DNA of 33,748 nucleotides. Source: Candidatus Avimuribaculum pullicola (lineage in GTDB: Bacteria > Bacteroidota > Bacteroidia > Bacteroidales > Muribaculaceae). The DNA lies in assembly GCA_018716295.1 (NCBI GenBank), contig DVKC01000015.1:1-33748 (forward strand). The letters are read 5' to 3'. The notes under the pieces were generated by a model. The model had not been told where the DNA came from, did no database searches, and saw only the letters and a program-made list of their open reading frames with translations. The position numbers and the translations under genes were made by a program. Below are positions 15,113 through 25,074 of the stretch, one piece after another (position 1 is the first letter of the stretch; the number at the start of each line of letters is the position of its first letter).

Positions 15113-16327
15113 TCACAACTTGTAGTATAATTTTTTAATACATGCAATTATGCCGATTGGCAATAGGTTTACAATATTTTTAATATGTCGCCTCATACGT
15201 TGTTTCATGGATTGATTTTGGTAAATTGTTTTTATTACCTCTTTTAATTCGGTTTTTTCATCGCGCAGTTGACTAAACACAATATCCCTGAGTTTATCAT
15301 TGCGCTGATATACCTTACCATAACTCTGGTAGGGTAAAAAATCTTTATAAGAATGCTTGGCACACATTATTTCATCCTTAATTGCTCCAAACAAAGCTCG
15401 CCCTCGGTCAGTAACTACACTCACAGCCGACACCCCTTTGTGGTCATCTACGTATGTCTTGCCCCAAAAGTCACCAAGACGAATGTCGGTGTATCGCAAT
15501 GTGCTGCGTAATTTGCAATCATAACACGAGCCGTTCAAGGCTACGTCGGAAAAAAATAACGTATAAAATTCATCTTTTTTCTTGCTGCTTATGAACACCT
15601 TAACGCCATCTACAACTACTTCTACTACATAGAAATTGCCCCACCCTTTCACCTTGCTACGGAAATTCACGGCATCAAAATGCAGCTGCCTCGTCGCCAA
15701 ACGCATCTCGTTGTTATATTTACGCCAAATGTGCATCGAAGGTGTGCCGTGGCAATACAGGTCTATTAATATATGATTGTCGCGGCATCGGCGTTTTTCG
15801 AGATAACGATGTATGGCATACACTTGGCAAGGCAGCCCAAAAATGGCGTACTTCTCTTTCTTACAATTTGCGACAAGTTGCTTGAATGCCTCGAAAGTAT
15901 ATGACTGTATATATTTCGAACCACGGAAACCTACAGTTTCTCTCTCTGTAGATGCCACGGCGTGATAAGCAACAGCATGTTCAGTGTCATAACATACGCC
16001 GATGCACTTATACCCTTGCTTAATCAAGCACCGAGCCAATACGTCGGCAATTCCTCCCGATGTCGTAGCTTCTACCAACTCGCTATCAAGGGCTTTAGCC
16101 CCATAAATGGTTTCGTTATCGAGCGAACCACTTACAAGCACATTTCCGTCATACTTGTAGCATACCGATGTACAAAGGCTGCAATCAACACATTTCGCAG
16201 CGTCAACCGTAGGGCGGTAAAATCCATCAGCATCAAGTGCTATGGAAATTGCCCCAGTGGGACATACAGCTGCACACATTTGGCAACTTGTGCAATCGTG
16301 CAACGTGTTACTATCTGCTATGTTCAT
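15113..16327 (-). CDS. Ferredoxin plus FrhB-like (coenzyme F420 hydrogenase beta) protein
   Basis: The 404-residue product has a 2[4Fe-4S] ferredoxin domain with Cys12, Cys15, Cys18, Cys22 and Cys46, Cys49, Cys52, Cys56. It is followed by FrhB N- and C-terminal domains, including a GxxCQVYAIHRYL region. Members of this class sit in many Bacteroides capsule loci beside a polysaccharide pyruvyl transferase, as here, where the two genes overlap by 17 bases. The redox role there is unknown; reduction of a sugar or of a bound cofactor is a guess. It is not evidence of F420 or methanogenesis. Confidence 0.85.
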   Translation of the reverse strand: MNIADSNTLHDCTSCQMCAAVCPTGAISIALDADGFYRPTVDAAKCVDCSLCTSVCYKYDGNVLVSGSLDNETIYGAKALDSELVEATTSGGIADVLARCLIKQGYKCIGVCYDTEHAVAYHAVASTERETVGFRGSKYIQSYTFEAFKQLVANCKKEKYAIFGLPCQVYAIHRYLEKRRCRDNHILIDLYCHGTPSMHIWRKYNNEMRLATRQLHFDAVNFRSKVKGWGNFYVVEVVVDGVKVFISSKKKDEFYTLFFSDVALNGSCYDCKLRSTLRYTDIRLGDFWGKTYVDDHKGVSAVSVVTDRGRALFGAIKDEIMCAKHSYKDFLPYQSYGKVYQRNDKLRDIVFSQLRDEKTELKEVIKTIYQNQSMKQRMRRHIKNIVNLLPIGIIACIKKLYYKL

Positions 16328-17414
16328 CGGCTTTTTTAATCATTTGGTCAAGATATTTCATCGATTCGGCGCGCCGCCGCACGACTTCAACCTCCACTGC
16401 CGAAAAGTCTATGGCACTGGCAAAACGTCCCTCTAAGTCGTCGAGCGATACCGAAATACGGTCTGTCAATCCATACTCATTAAGCAAGTTCACCAATTTA
16501 TTGCTATTGTCACGTGTCTTCACAACAAATTGGCTCTGTGTTATTATCGACATCACGCTGCCATGGAACGTATCGGTTACGACACATTGTGCATACTTGA
16601 AGTAGGCCAACAAGCCTACTGGGTCGATATTGACGTTGTAATCACTCCACTTATGGTAAAATCCTGGCGACACAATTTTTAACCCCATCTTGCGAGCGTA
16701 TTCCTTAATCCGTTCCACCTCCTGTTCATCATTCATGCGATTATCATAAGCATATACCAATAGGTATGGTGGCAAATCGGGTTTACGTAACTGTTTTATT
16801 TCGTCCACATAGCCATATAACAATACTGGATCACATACCAAAGCGGGAACATCTCCTGTCAACCTCACAACAATATCTTGGCTATTCTTGTCGCGCACTG
16901 ACACCCCTGCCATACGTTCCAATCCGCTTTTTACGAACTCAATACAGTGCTTCGACTGAATATCTTCATAAGTAGTGGGACCAAAACTTGCCGCGTATGA
17001 AAACACGCAATTGGTAGGTGCTGCATGTCCAAAAAATATCGGTGTCGGGCCAGTATGCAAAGCAAACACCTCGTCACTTCCCACAACCACGGCATCAAGT
17101 CCCGAGGCATCAGTATAAAACTCTCCTATCAAATTGTTTTCGACCTTGAAGCGATTGAGTGTTTGACGTTTCTTCACGTTATAAAGCGTTCTGCCAACCC
17201 CTTCACGAAGCAAAAATTTGATATAAAAGCCGACCGACTTCAGCGAAATGTCGTATTTCGACTTCAACGCCACACCAAGGAAATCATAATTTTTGTCGAA
17301 TTGCAATGCCTTGGCTTCTATACCTTTCCGAGCTAACACTTTAACCAAAGCCGTAAGTTGTAACACAGCTCCATGATTGTGTACATCATAATGTGTGACA
17401 ATTCCAAACTTCAT
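16311..17414 (-). CDS. Polysaccharide pyruvyl transferase family protein
   Basis: The 367-residue protein starts MKFGIVTHYDVHNHGAVLQL, a common start in this family, with the nucleotide-like VVVGSDEVF near residues 109-117 and a DTFHGSVMSI motif near residues 290-299, where family members keep a conserved His. The family adds pyruvate from phosphoenolpyruvate as a ketal on a sugar, making the polysaccharide anionic. Some members instead act as glycosyltransferase-like enzymes. It overlaps the FrhB-like gene, so the two products probably act on the same step. Confidence 0.85.
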   Translation of the reverse strand: MKFGIVTHYDVHNHGAVLQLTALVKVLARKGIEAKALQFDKNYDFLGVALKSKYDISLKSVGFYIKFLLREGVGRTLYNVKKRQTLNRFKVENNLIGEFYTDASGLDAVVVGSDEVFALHTGPTPIFFGHAAPTNCVFSYAASFGPTTYEDIQSKHCIEFVKSGLERMAGVSVRDKNSQDIVVRLTGDVPALVCDPVLLYGYVDEIKQLRKPDLPPYLLVYAYDNRMNDEQEVERIKEYARKMGLKIVSPGFYHKWSDYNVNIDPVGLLAYFKYAQCVVTDTFHGSVMSIITQSQFVVKTRDNSNKLVNLLNEYGLTDRISVSLDDLEGRFASAIDFSAVEVEVVRRRAESMKYLDQMIKKADEHSR

Positions 17415-17432
17415 ATCACGTCATTTAAAAAT

Positions 17433-18302
17433 TCAAAACAAAATCCAATCGGGTAATTGAAATCGGCAATTAACCACAGTGTTAGTCCATTTTGCTGGCG
17501 CACACACTATTTTTCCTTTATTCTCATTAAGATATGCCGCCCACCAACTAAATGAACTATTTGCAATAACATTATTGCTGCAATGCGACATGAGCATCAT
17601 GTCAAGTGGGCTATCCTTGCCTTTATTCCAGTCGACGTATGTTATCGGTCTATCGCCAAGCATCGGGGCAATCTCATGGCGACACCATTCGATGTCGTCG
17701 GAAAACACATAATATGCCGCAGTAGGTACTTGCGCATTCATATACTCTATCGCCGACTTATAATAATCAACCCCACACAACCCTGCATAATTTTTTGCCT
17801 TGAGGTAATCTCCACGGCGGACATGCAGACTGACACTGTTAGGCTTGGATAATTCTGGCAATATTGCAGCACTTTTTTCATTAATCGCCAACTTGAACTG
17901 GAACAAGCTCAAAATTCCAGCACGGTAATCGTCGAAATATTTGAAGTTCTGCCAATATCCATCATAGTACATATCACCAGCATCAAACACATGACTGTTA
18001 AACGTGTAGTCGCGAGCTTCAAGGCATTCTGTCCGTCGTGGTGGCAACAATTTTCGTATCGCCCTCGACATCTTGAACGACCTCACAGGCCACGTCACTC
18101 GCAACAACTGACTAAACGACGCTTGTGGCAATTCTACACCAAACACCCTGTCAAGTTCAAGCCCAGTATGTACACGATAAGTCTTGAAATAAGAACAATC
18201 TACCAGCACTTCATCTTGCGAGAAACGTTGCCTTAACGCTACAAACAAAGCATACTGAAACATCTGATTCCCCAATCCCCCAAGTATTTTAACTATCTTC
18301 AT
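17433..18302 (-). CDS. Family 11 glycosyltransferase, likely alpha-1,2-fucosyltransferase
   Basis: The 289-residue protein has the GGLGNQMFQYA start (8-18), the HVRRGDY motif (160-166) and NSSFSWW (248-254), all of GT11. GT11 enzymes move L-fucose from GDP-fucose to the 2-position of galactose, giving an H-type structure, as in human FUT1/2 and bacterial WbsJ/FutC. No GDP-fucose synthesis genes (gmd, fcl or fkp) are in the window, so the donor must come from elsewhere, perhaps by salvage of host fucose. The gene lies next to a GT6 gene. Confidence 0.88.
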   Translation of the reverse strand: MKIVKILGGLGNQMFQYALFVALRQRFSQDEVLVDCSYFKTYRVHTGLELDRVFGVELPQASFSQLLRVTWPVRSFKMSRAIRKLLPPRRTECLEARDYTFNSHVFDAGDMYYDGYWQNFKYFDDYRAGILSLFQFKLAINEKSAAILPELSKPNSVSLHVRRGDYLKAKNYAGLCGVDYYKSAIEYMNAQVPTAAYYVFSDDIEWCRHEIAPMLGDRPITYVDWNKGKDSPLDMMLMSHCSNNVIANSSFSWWAAYLNENKGKIVCAPAKWTNTVVNCRFQLPDWILF

Positions 18303-18380
18303 ACTATTTAATTCGCTTAATTAATTCCACATACCGCTAATTTGTCATTGTCAACAATAGTACATATTCGCATTAATCAA

Positions 18381-19172
18381 TCAAAAATACCACTTAACGG
18401 CGCGCCACAATATCTGCCACCCTTTCTTCAACTTACCTTTAAACGAGCGATCGCGCCCCTTGTCAAAATACTTATCAACTTTTACCTTGTCACGAAAAAT
18501 GATTTTCGGGCTAAATCCATCTACAACCCATTCTTCGGGCATGCAATATTCAGGACCAAGTACCTTGCATTCATGTGTACGAAAATACTTATTAATGTGG
18601 CTCTCGTCATGTACATGGGCAATAATACCATTATCGTAGTCTTGGCGAATGTTTCTCGACAAAGTTTCTATCATTTCCATATAAGCTCTTGCAGACCCAC
18701 CATTTACTCCACCCATGAAATACATGTATGGCTTACGCTCAAACGGAGCAATGTATGCCAACGAATGTTTATTGCGCTCGTATGGATAAAACGCTGGATG
18801 CTTGAATGGCTTACGCTTGCCAGGCCACTCGGCTCCCACCAGTTCCAATCCTTCGGACGGAAGTATTTCTCTGCCTACAGGGGCTTTAAACTCGGCATTG
18901 CTATTGAAAAAGTAAATGTAATCAGCCTTCAGCAACTCGTCTTTCACTTGCATGAACATATCGAAACGGAAAAGAGAATCGGCGGGAAACCCGGCACATT
19001 CCTTTTTGATTAAATGCACATTTTTTGCCTCCGACAGTTTCATGTCATCAGTGAAAACATAATATTCCAACTGCGCAATCCCTTTCAAAAAATACTTCTC
19101 GCACGACCGATAAAAACCATCAAAAAACTGATTATACCTACCCGTGCAAATGTAAAGCACTGCTACTTTCAT
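18381..19172 (-). CDS. Family 6 glycosyltransferase (blood-group A/B transferase-like)
   Basis: The 263-residue protein resembles the ABO-type GT6 family: TGRYNQFFDGFYRSCEKYF near residues 10-28, FTDD near 40-43, and HDESHINKYF at 188-197. Where vertebrate enzymes have DVD, this has N90-S91-N92, the NxN form known from bacterial GT6 members that need no metal. These enzymes add galactose or N-acetylgalactosamine in alpha-1,3 linkage to a fucosylated galactose. The start overlaps the polymerase stop by four bases (ATGA). Confidence 0.85.
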   Translation of the reverse strand: MKVAVLYICTGRYNQFFDGFYRSCEKYFLKGIAQLEYYVFTDDMKLSEAKNVHLIKKECAGFPADSLFRFDMFMQVKDELLKADYIYFFNSNAEFKAPVGREILPSEGLELVGAEWPGKRKPFKHPAFYPYERNKHSLAYIAPFERKPYMYFMGGVNGGSARAYMEMIETLSRNIRQDYDNGIIAHVHDESHINKYFRTHECKVLGPEYCMPEEWVVDGFSPKIIFRDKVKVDKYFDKGRDRSFKGKLKKGWQILWRAVKWYF

Positions 19173-20383
19173 TCATGTACATCTTTTATAATTGTATTAT
19201 TATCAATATGCTCAATTATCCAATCCTTTTCATACTGATTTTGAAGTATAAATGGGACAGGCATTGCGATATAATAATATCGAGAATTCAAAATAATCGT
19301 TCTAAAATTAACAGTATTGAAAATTGTAGTTATAACTCCACACCAAAGCAGAATTATAACAAATCGCTTCTTTATAGCTGCACGTGCTTCTATTTCCAAA
19401 AACAAGAAAACACATATAGTCGAAAAGACAAATAACATTCGTAGCATTACCGTAATGCTGGTAACAAATATCAATGCCATTACAATCCAAACAAGCCCTA
19501 TACGACACCATTTAGATTGCTTCTTAAAATATTTAAACACCAAAACAACAAATGGCAACAAGAACAATCGTACTCCGACAAATAAGATAAATCCATATAT
19601 CGTTATATTTTGAGTACCAGCAACGCTTGTTCCTCCATCAAAATACCAATCAGCACGCCGTCCAATTAGATAGCTGAATTGTGAAATAACAGCAAGAACC
19701 AAAAAAGAACACACAATTAAAATTACTATCGACCTCTTAACAGAGATGCATAAGTAATAAAGCACAATACTTACAGGTATAAAAAATAAAAATGATATAT
19801 GTATTTCGACTGCTAACAATGAAAATAACAATGCAGCAAAATAAGAACGCTTATTGAAAATTAAATGAAGTACAAATACATATTGCGATACTGCAAAACC
19901 GTATCTTACACCATTTATTGTCAATACGAGCTCAAAGAAAAGGAATAATAATATGAAACGGATAAAAATCTCCGAATTACAATAATCTTTCGCAGACTTT
20001 TCAATCATATAATTAAAAATAATTGTCATCAAAAAGAAACTCTCGGTGACACAAATAAGCCGTAAGAATTGGTATGGGATATCGGCATTAACCAATATCC
20101 ACGAAACAAACGGCACAAAGAAGTCAGAAGACAAACTATTCGTAAATATATACGATAATGGTTTCCCAACTAAATCATACGCATTAATTGTATGCCTAAA
20201 CAAATCTGCAAAAGGAATTTGCAACCATGCCAAGAAACCTAAAAACAATGAAAAGAAGAAGTAAGCACTGCGCTCTCTGCGATATATGCCCCACAAAATA
20301 TATGGCAGCGACAACAAGGGCGACACCAAGAACAATGGAACTAATCCCGCATCATAAGTCTTTATATAACCAAAGCTTTTCAT
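19169..20383 (-). CDS. EpsG/Wzy-type polysaccharide polymerase
   Basis: This 404-residue, very hydrophobic protein has about ten membrane helices and the EpsG-family features of an N-terminal cytoplasmic segment, a long loop with RHTINAYDLVGKPLSYIF and NGVRYGFAVSQYVF. It would join lipid-linked repeat units in the periplasm. Identification rests on topology, these segments and its place next to the flippase (four bases after it). AT-rich codon use is typical of such genes. Confidence 0.8.
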   Translation of the reverse strand: MKSFGYIKTYDAGLVPLFLVSPLLSLPYILWGIYRRERSAYFFFSLFLGFLAWLQIPFADLFRHTINAYDLVGKPLSYIFTNSLSSDFFVPFVSWILVNADIPYQFLRLICVTESFFLMTIIFNYMIEKSAKDYCNSEIFIRFILLFLFFELVLTINGVRYGFAVSQYVFVLHLIFNKRSYFAALLFSLLAVEIHISFLFFIPVSIVLYYLCISVKRSIVILIVCSFLVLAVISQFSYLIGRRADWYFDGGTSVAGTQNITIYGFILFVGVRLFLLPFVVLVFKYFKKQSKWCRIGLVWIVMALIFVTSITVMLRMLFVFSTICVFLFLEIEARAAIKKRFVIILLWCGVITTIFNTVNFRTIILNSRYYYIAMPVPFILQNQYEKDWIIEHIDNNTIIKDVHE

Positions 20384-20387
20384 AGTC

Positions 20388-21860
20388 CTACTTATTCTTT
20401 CTTAATATTTTTGATTTTAATTTAGCCATTGCTAATTGTATGGTATCATGGCTAACTATAAATATGTTTTTCTTGATAAAACAATAATACACAACAAACA
20501 CATAAGCTATCGACAATGCTATATCTACCACAAGCATTGGCTTATAAAACCATTTTACAATAATAAGTGGAATTAAAAAGACTATGGCATAACCCAAAAT
20601 CATTGAAATATTTTTCCATGGCAAATAACTCAATAGCGATTGCTTAGTCACTTTAATTTCAAGTCCCATTTGAATAAACCGTGGCATCACAATATTTATC
20701 ACAGCCGACAAAATCGCACCATCAATATTATATGAACTAATCAAGAAATAAGTCAACGGCAAACCTACGGCACAAGCACATACAAAAGCAAGTAGTGATA
20801 ATTTAGTCTTATTCACTGACCGCAAAATTGTCCCTGCGCCAAACATAGTCACCAAAAATGTCAACGAATATATTCTGAAATACACAGCAGCACCACTATA
20901 ATCCTCGTTGAAAAGAAATCCTATTATTTCCTCGGCAAACAGTGCTACAGCCATTATCAACGGAGCCGAAAATGAAAGCGTCTTTTGCACAAAAGACCTG
21001 TACAATTCTCCAATCCTATCATATTCTCCAGCTTGATAGCACTTCGACATATTAATTATATTCATTTGCGCCAAAGAATCATATAGCTGGTTAACACCTG
21101 GTATGCTCAGAAAAGCTACACTGTAAATGGCATACTCGGTGGGAGTGAGAAGTGTAACACTAACAATTTTATCAAAATAATTCGACAGCAATTGTAAAGC
21201 TACTGCCAAACCAAAAGGCAACGAATAACTTAATTGGGCTTTAATAAAAGATTTATTAATTACAAATTTGTGCGTGTGCAATGAGTAAAATACTGAAAAA
21301 CCTAATACCACTAATTGGAATGCTACCATTCCAACCATTATCCATACTATATTATGAAACAAAACTGCTATAACTACTACCACCATTATCCTACCCACAG
21401 CAACAAGTGCAGGATACATAATAGCACCAAATCTATCTTCCATCACAGAAAACAATGGTGCAACAATATTCATAGGAACAGCCAATGCAACACATATTAT
21501 AACCCATACACTGTATTCCGATAATACACTTTCTCCAAAGACAATATTCTGAACAGGTGGCATAAACATAATTCCGCCGAAAATAACACCCGACAAGCAC
21601 AATAATAGCAATGTATTACTGACACATTCATTCTGTCTGTCTTTAGAAGAATTGGGATAAAAGAAAAACAAATTTGTGTGGATGCCAACTGCAAACATTG
21701 CATACAATACGGTGTACAAAGTAAAAAATTGAGAAAAAACACCATAATCAGCAACTGTAAGGCATCGGGTCAATATCAGCGGCATTGCGAATGTCGCCAA
21801 CATCGAGAAAATACGCCCTATTGCAATCCAAACAGCAAATCTATCAGAAGTATGAACCAT
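20388..21860 (-). CDS. Wzx-type polysaccharide flippase (MATE/MOP superfamily)
   Basis: The 490-residue protein has about twelve to fourteen membrane helices, starting with FAVWIAIGRIFSMLATFAMPLILTR (residues 8-32; in part). It belongs to the MOP exporters that flip lipid-linked repeat units to the periplasm. It overlaps the acetyltransferase gene by 17 bases at its start and is followed by the polymerase, the usual Wzx/Wzy pairing. Confidence 0.88.
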   Translation of the reverse strand: MVHTSDRFAVWIAIGRIFSMLATFAMPLILTRCLTVADYGVFSQFFTLYTVLYAMFAVGIHTNLFFFYPNSSKDRQNECVSNTLLLLCLSGVIFGGIMFMPPVQNIVFGESVLSEYSVWVIICVALAVPMNIVAPLFSVMEDRFGAIMYPALVAVGRIMVVVVIAVLFHNIVWIMVGMVAFQLVVLGFSVFYSLHTHKFVINKSFIKAQLSYSLPFGLAVALQLLSNYFDKIVSVTLLTPTEYAIYSVAFLSIPGVNQLYDSLAQMNIINMSKCYQAGEYDRIGELYRSFVQKTLSFSAPLIMAVALFAEEIIGFLFNEDYSGAAVYFRIYSLTFLVTMFGAGTILRSVNKTKLSLLAFVCACAVGLPLTYFLISSYNIDGAILSAVINIVMPRFIQMGLEIKVTKQSLLSYLPWKNISMILGYAIVFLIPLIIVKWFYKPMLVVDIALSIAYVFVVYYCFIKKNIFIVSHDTIQLAMAKLKSKILRKNK

Positions 21861-22491
21861 ATTGCCTTATGAATTCATTAAACGTAACACAGTCTGTAGG
21901 ATCAGCCAATTTATCTATATCTGTTTTAACTACTTTTGCTGGATTTCCAGCTGCTATGCAATTATCAGGAACATCTTTTGTCACGACAGAATTAGCACCT
22001 ATTACGCAATTATTGCCTATTGTAACACCTTTGCATATACGCGACCGCTCTCCTATCCAAACATTATCACCGATTATTACTGCTTTATGGGAAGAATATT
22101 TCCATAAATGCATTTCACTATGCTCATCTTGTTCTGCCCACAACTTTCGATATATTACCGATGTCGGATGCGTATTGTTATCTGTAACAATTACTTCTTT
22201 TGCCAATACAGTATGATGCCCTATTTTTATAGACTCGACACAACGTATTTCACAATTTCTTCCAATAGCTGTATAATCACCTATCACAATTTTTCCTTTA
22301 TTTTGCGACGTTAATTGACCATACAAACAAATATGGTCACCTAAAATTATATCATTACTTGTCGAACCATCTGAAAGCATAATTTTACCTGTTAAATTTA
22401 CTTTATAACATTTTCCTAAAAATGTTGCTTTCTTTCTGGCTTTCAATAAACATAATTTGTAAACAATACGCTTAATAATTGCACGTAACAT
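21844..22491 (-). CDS. Hexapeptide-repeat O-acetyltransferase
   Basis: The 215-residue protein contains left-handed beta-helix hexapeptide repeats from about residue 50 to 195 (IVIGDYTAIGRNCEI, VWIGERSRICKGVTIGNNCVIGANSVV). The NTHPTS segment has the His usual for the active site of maltose/galactoside acetyltransferase-like enzymes. It transfers acetyl from acetyl-CoA to a sugar. The ATG at 22491 is chosen over an upstream TTG. It lies between wzc and the flippase. Confidence 0.88.
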   Translation of the reverse strand: MLRAIIKRIVYKLCLLKARKKATFLGKCYKVNLTGKIMLSDGSTSNDIILGDHICLYGQLTSQNKGKIVIGDYTAIGRNCEIRCVESIKIGHHTVLAKEVIVTDNNTHPTSVIYRKLWAEQDEHSEMHLWKYSSHKAVIIGDNVWIGERSRICKGVTIGNNCVIGANSVVTKDVPDNCIAAGNPAKVVKTDIDKLADPTDCVTFNEFIRQYGSYF

Positions 22492-22643
22492 TCCAATCAA
22501 CTTCTTTATTCTAATTATTAAATTCCATTTTTATAAGCAGGGGCGGCGGGGGCAGTGCACACTGGATTTTTGGAGGATTACTGGTGTGCATGTCGGTGGT
22601 CTGCCACGACCGCCGCCACGCTGCTTGTTTCATTTACATTAGG

Positions 22644-25028
22644 CTATTCTTCGCTTTCGTTTTTTGTGCCATAATAGTTGGTGCTGCCGTAGCCATATTT
22701 ATAGCCGTAACGGTAGCCATAGCGACCAGTGCCTCCAGCCGTACCGTTGAGCACCACCGCCATGTTTTTAAAGCGGCTTTCGTCATACATTCGTTGCAAC
22801 TCAGGCAGCATATCGCGCTCAAGCAACCCGGCACGTACCACGAAAAGGGTGCGGTCGGCGAGCTTCGAGATAATCTGCGTGTCGGCAACGATGTCGATTG
22901 GCGGGCAGTCGATCAGCACGTAGTCATACTCGCCGCGCAACCGCTCCACAAGCTCGGCAAAGCGTGACGAGGCAAGCAATTCTGTCGGGTTGGGCGGAAT
23001 AGTGCCCACTGGCAGCAGATACAGCCCTTCGCACCCTTGGCACGGCACAATGAGGCTGGCAACCTCATCGGTGCGATGACCGAGGTAGTCGCTCAACCCA
23101 CTGCTTGGCACGTCCACGTATGCCGATGCCGACCCGTGGCGCAAGTCGCCGTCGATGACCAGCACACGCTTCCCCTTGATGGCAAACGATGCCGCAGTGT
23201 TCATAGCCAGGAACGTCTTGCCACTGCCGGGATTGAACGACGTGACGAGCGTCACGCCAGCACGACCGCCATCATGCGGTTCGAGCATAAACTCAAGGTT
23301 GGTGCGCAGCACGCGGAAAGCCTCGTTAACCACGTCGCGCCGCCCCTGACGGATGACAATCTTCTTAGGCTCATGCCCATCTTTTTTCTTCTTGCCACCA
23401 GGCACGAGCGGTATCTCGCCGGCAAATGGCAACGTAAGCCCCTCAAGGTCTTTGCGCCCGCGCAAGCGCGTGTTCATATTCTCCCTGACAAAGATTATGG
23501 CAACGGGCAACAACAACCCGAGCGCGATTGCAGCAAGCAATATGTTGCGCCGCACTGGCGCGGTAGGCTCAAGGCTTCCCGTGGGCGGCGTGATGATGCG
23601 CGTATTATAGGCCGTGAATGCCTGTGAAAGTTCATTCTCCTCACGTTTCTGCAAAAGGAACAAATACAGGGCCTCCTTCACCTTCTGTTGCCGCTCTACC
23701 GACAGCAAGTATTTACCTTGAGTCGGGTTGGCAGCTATCCGCGCCGTGGTCTGCCGCTCGCTCTGCTGCAACGAGCGTAACTGCGTGTCGAGCGTGGCAA
23801 TCAGGTTATCGATCGACGTAACTATGGCACGGCGCATCTCATCGAGCGACTGATCCATATCTATAACCAAAGGGTTCTTCTCGCTACTGCTCGCCACAAG
23901 GTCGTTGCGCCGCAGCTGCATAGTGTTGTAATTGGCAATTTGCTGCTCTATGCCCGGGCTTTCGATGCCCGAGTTGGCCGGTAGCAACTGGTTGCGGCTG
24001 GCCGAGTTGGCAAGGTAGTTCTTCACATACCGCGCCATCGACAGCTGTGTGTTCAGTGTCAATATCTGGGCATTAGTTTCGCTGCTCTGCTCCATATACA
24101 TGCTTGCAGCCGCTTGCACATCGGGCAACAGATGTTCACTCTTGAACGACGAAATGTTTTCATCGACATTGCCAAGTTCTTGCTCAATCACAGCCAAGCG
24201 GTCGCTGATGAATGCCGACGTGCTCACGGCAATCTGGTTCTTATCCTTAATCCAGTTTTCGTTATATACGGCAATCACAGTGTTAAGCACATCCTCGGCA
24301 CGTTGAGTGCATACGTCCTTGAACGACAAGTTTATGACCGTCGATTTGTCGTCGCTCAACGCCACCGACAAGTTGGCCGAGTATGCCTCGGCGGCCTTGC
24401 GGTAACCCGTGCGCGACACATACACTGGCGCGCCGAATGCCACAGTGTCGGCCACGGCATCTCTGACTATGATGCGCCCGGCCGGTGTGCCGACTGTATC
24501 GCCTGGCACAGCAGCCAATTCGACATCATAATCATCCTCACCCACCACAAAGTCGGCGAGACTCAGCTGTCCATTGCCATCAACTGGCTGTATGGTGAAC
24601 GACGCGCCATCGTTGTCCTGCAAGTCGAGGAACTCAACCACATACGGGCACGCCTGCCCATAGAGCACCTGCTTGTAGAACGTGCCATCAGTGCGATAGC
24701 CGATGTCCAAGTGCAGCCGCTTCACCACGTCGAGCATCACCGACGGTGATTGCAACGATTGCATCTCGTTGTTGACATTGGCACCCGTCTGGAACAGGTC
24801 GAGGTCGCCAAGCACCCCCGACACGTCACTGGCCGAGCCTCCCTTGCCATCTTCCTTTATAAGCAATGATGCCTGACGTGTATATACAGGCGGAGTTGTC
24901 AACAAATAGACGGCAGCAATGCCAATGGCCACCGCCAATGATATTACGAACCAATACCATTTACCCACACACAGGTACCACAAGTCTTGAATACGCATGA
25001 AGTCGTCCGACTGGGCACGTTTTTCCAT
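22644..25028 (-). CDS. Polysaccharide co-polymerase and tyrosine autokinase (Wzc-like)
   Basis: From the ATG at 25028 (a GTG lies six codons upstream) the protein has 794 residues. Membrane helices at about 23-44 and 496-515 bracket a large periplasmic Wzz domain with coiled-coil segments. The cytoplasmic BY-kinase has Walker A NPGSGKT (599-605), Walker A-prime LVIDGD (623-628) and Walker B VLIDCP (704-709). The tail has eight tyrosines within residues 770-786, the autophosphorylation cluster. It sets chain length and couples export to Wza. Walker A and the tail are intact. Confidence 0.95.
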   Translation of the reverse strand: MEKRAQSDDFMRIQDLWYLCVGKWYWFVISLAVAIGIAAVYLLTTPPVYTRQASLLIKEDGKGGSASDVSGVLGDLDLFQTGANVNNEMQSLQSPSVMLDVVKRLHLDIGYRTDGTFYKQVLYGQACPYVVEFLDLQDNDGASFTIQPVDGNGQLSLADFVVGEDDYDVELAAVPGDTVGTPAGRIIVRDAVADTVAFGAPVYVSRTGYRKAAEAYSANLSVALSDDKSTVINLSFKDVCTQRAEDVLNTVIAVYNENWIKDKNQIAVSTSAFISDRLAVIEQELGNVDENISSFKSEHLLPDVQAAASMYMEQSSETNAQILTLNTQLSMARYVKNYLANSASRNQLLPANSGIESPGIEQQIANYNTMQLRRNDLVASSSEKNPLVIDMDQSLDEMRRAIVTSIDNLIATLDTQLRSLQQSERQTTARIAANPTQGKYLLSVERQQKVKEALYLFLLQKREENELSQAFTAYNTRIITPPTGSLEPTAPVRRNILLAAIALGLLLPVAIIFVRENMNTRLRGRKDLEGLTLPFAGEIPLVPGGKKKKDGHEPKKIVIRQGRRDVVNEAFRVLRTNLEFMLEPHDGGRAGVTLVTSFNPGSGKTFLAMNTAASFAIKGKRVLVIDGDLRHGSASAYVDVPSSGLSDYLGHRTDEVASLIVPCQGCEGLYLLPVGTIPPNPTELLASSRFAELVERLRGEYDYVLIDCPPIDIVADTQIISKLADRTLFVVRAGLLERDMLPELQRMYDESRFKNMAVVLNGTAGGTGRYGYRYGYKYGYGSTNYYGTKNESEE

Positions 25029-25074
25029 GTCGTTTTGGTTTACCACTTTTATAACAATTTTTGAGGGTTTATCA

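Noticed and set aside
15113..16327. F420-dependent hydrogenase or archaeal origin
   Set aside because: FrhB-domain proteins with ferredoxin parts are common in bacterial capsule loci, and all neighbours are Bacteroidales polysaccharide genes.
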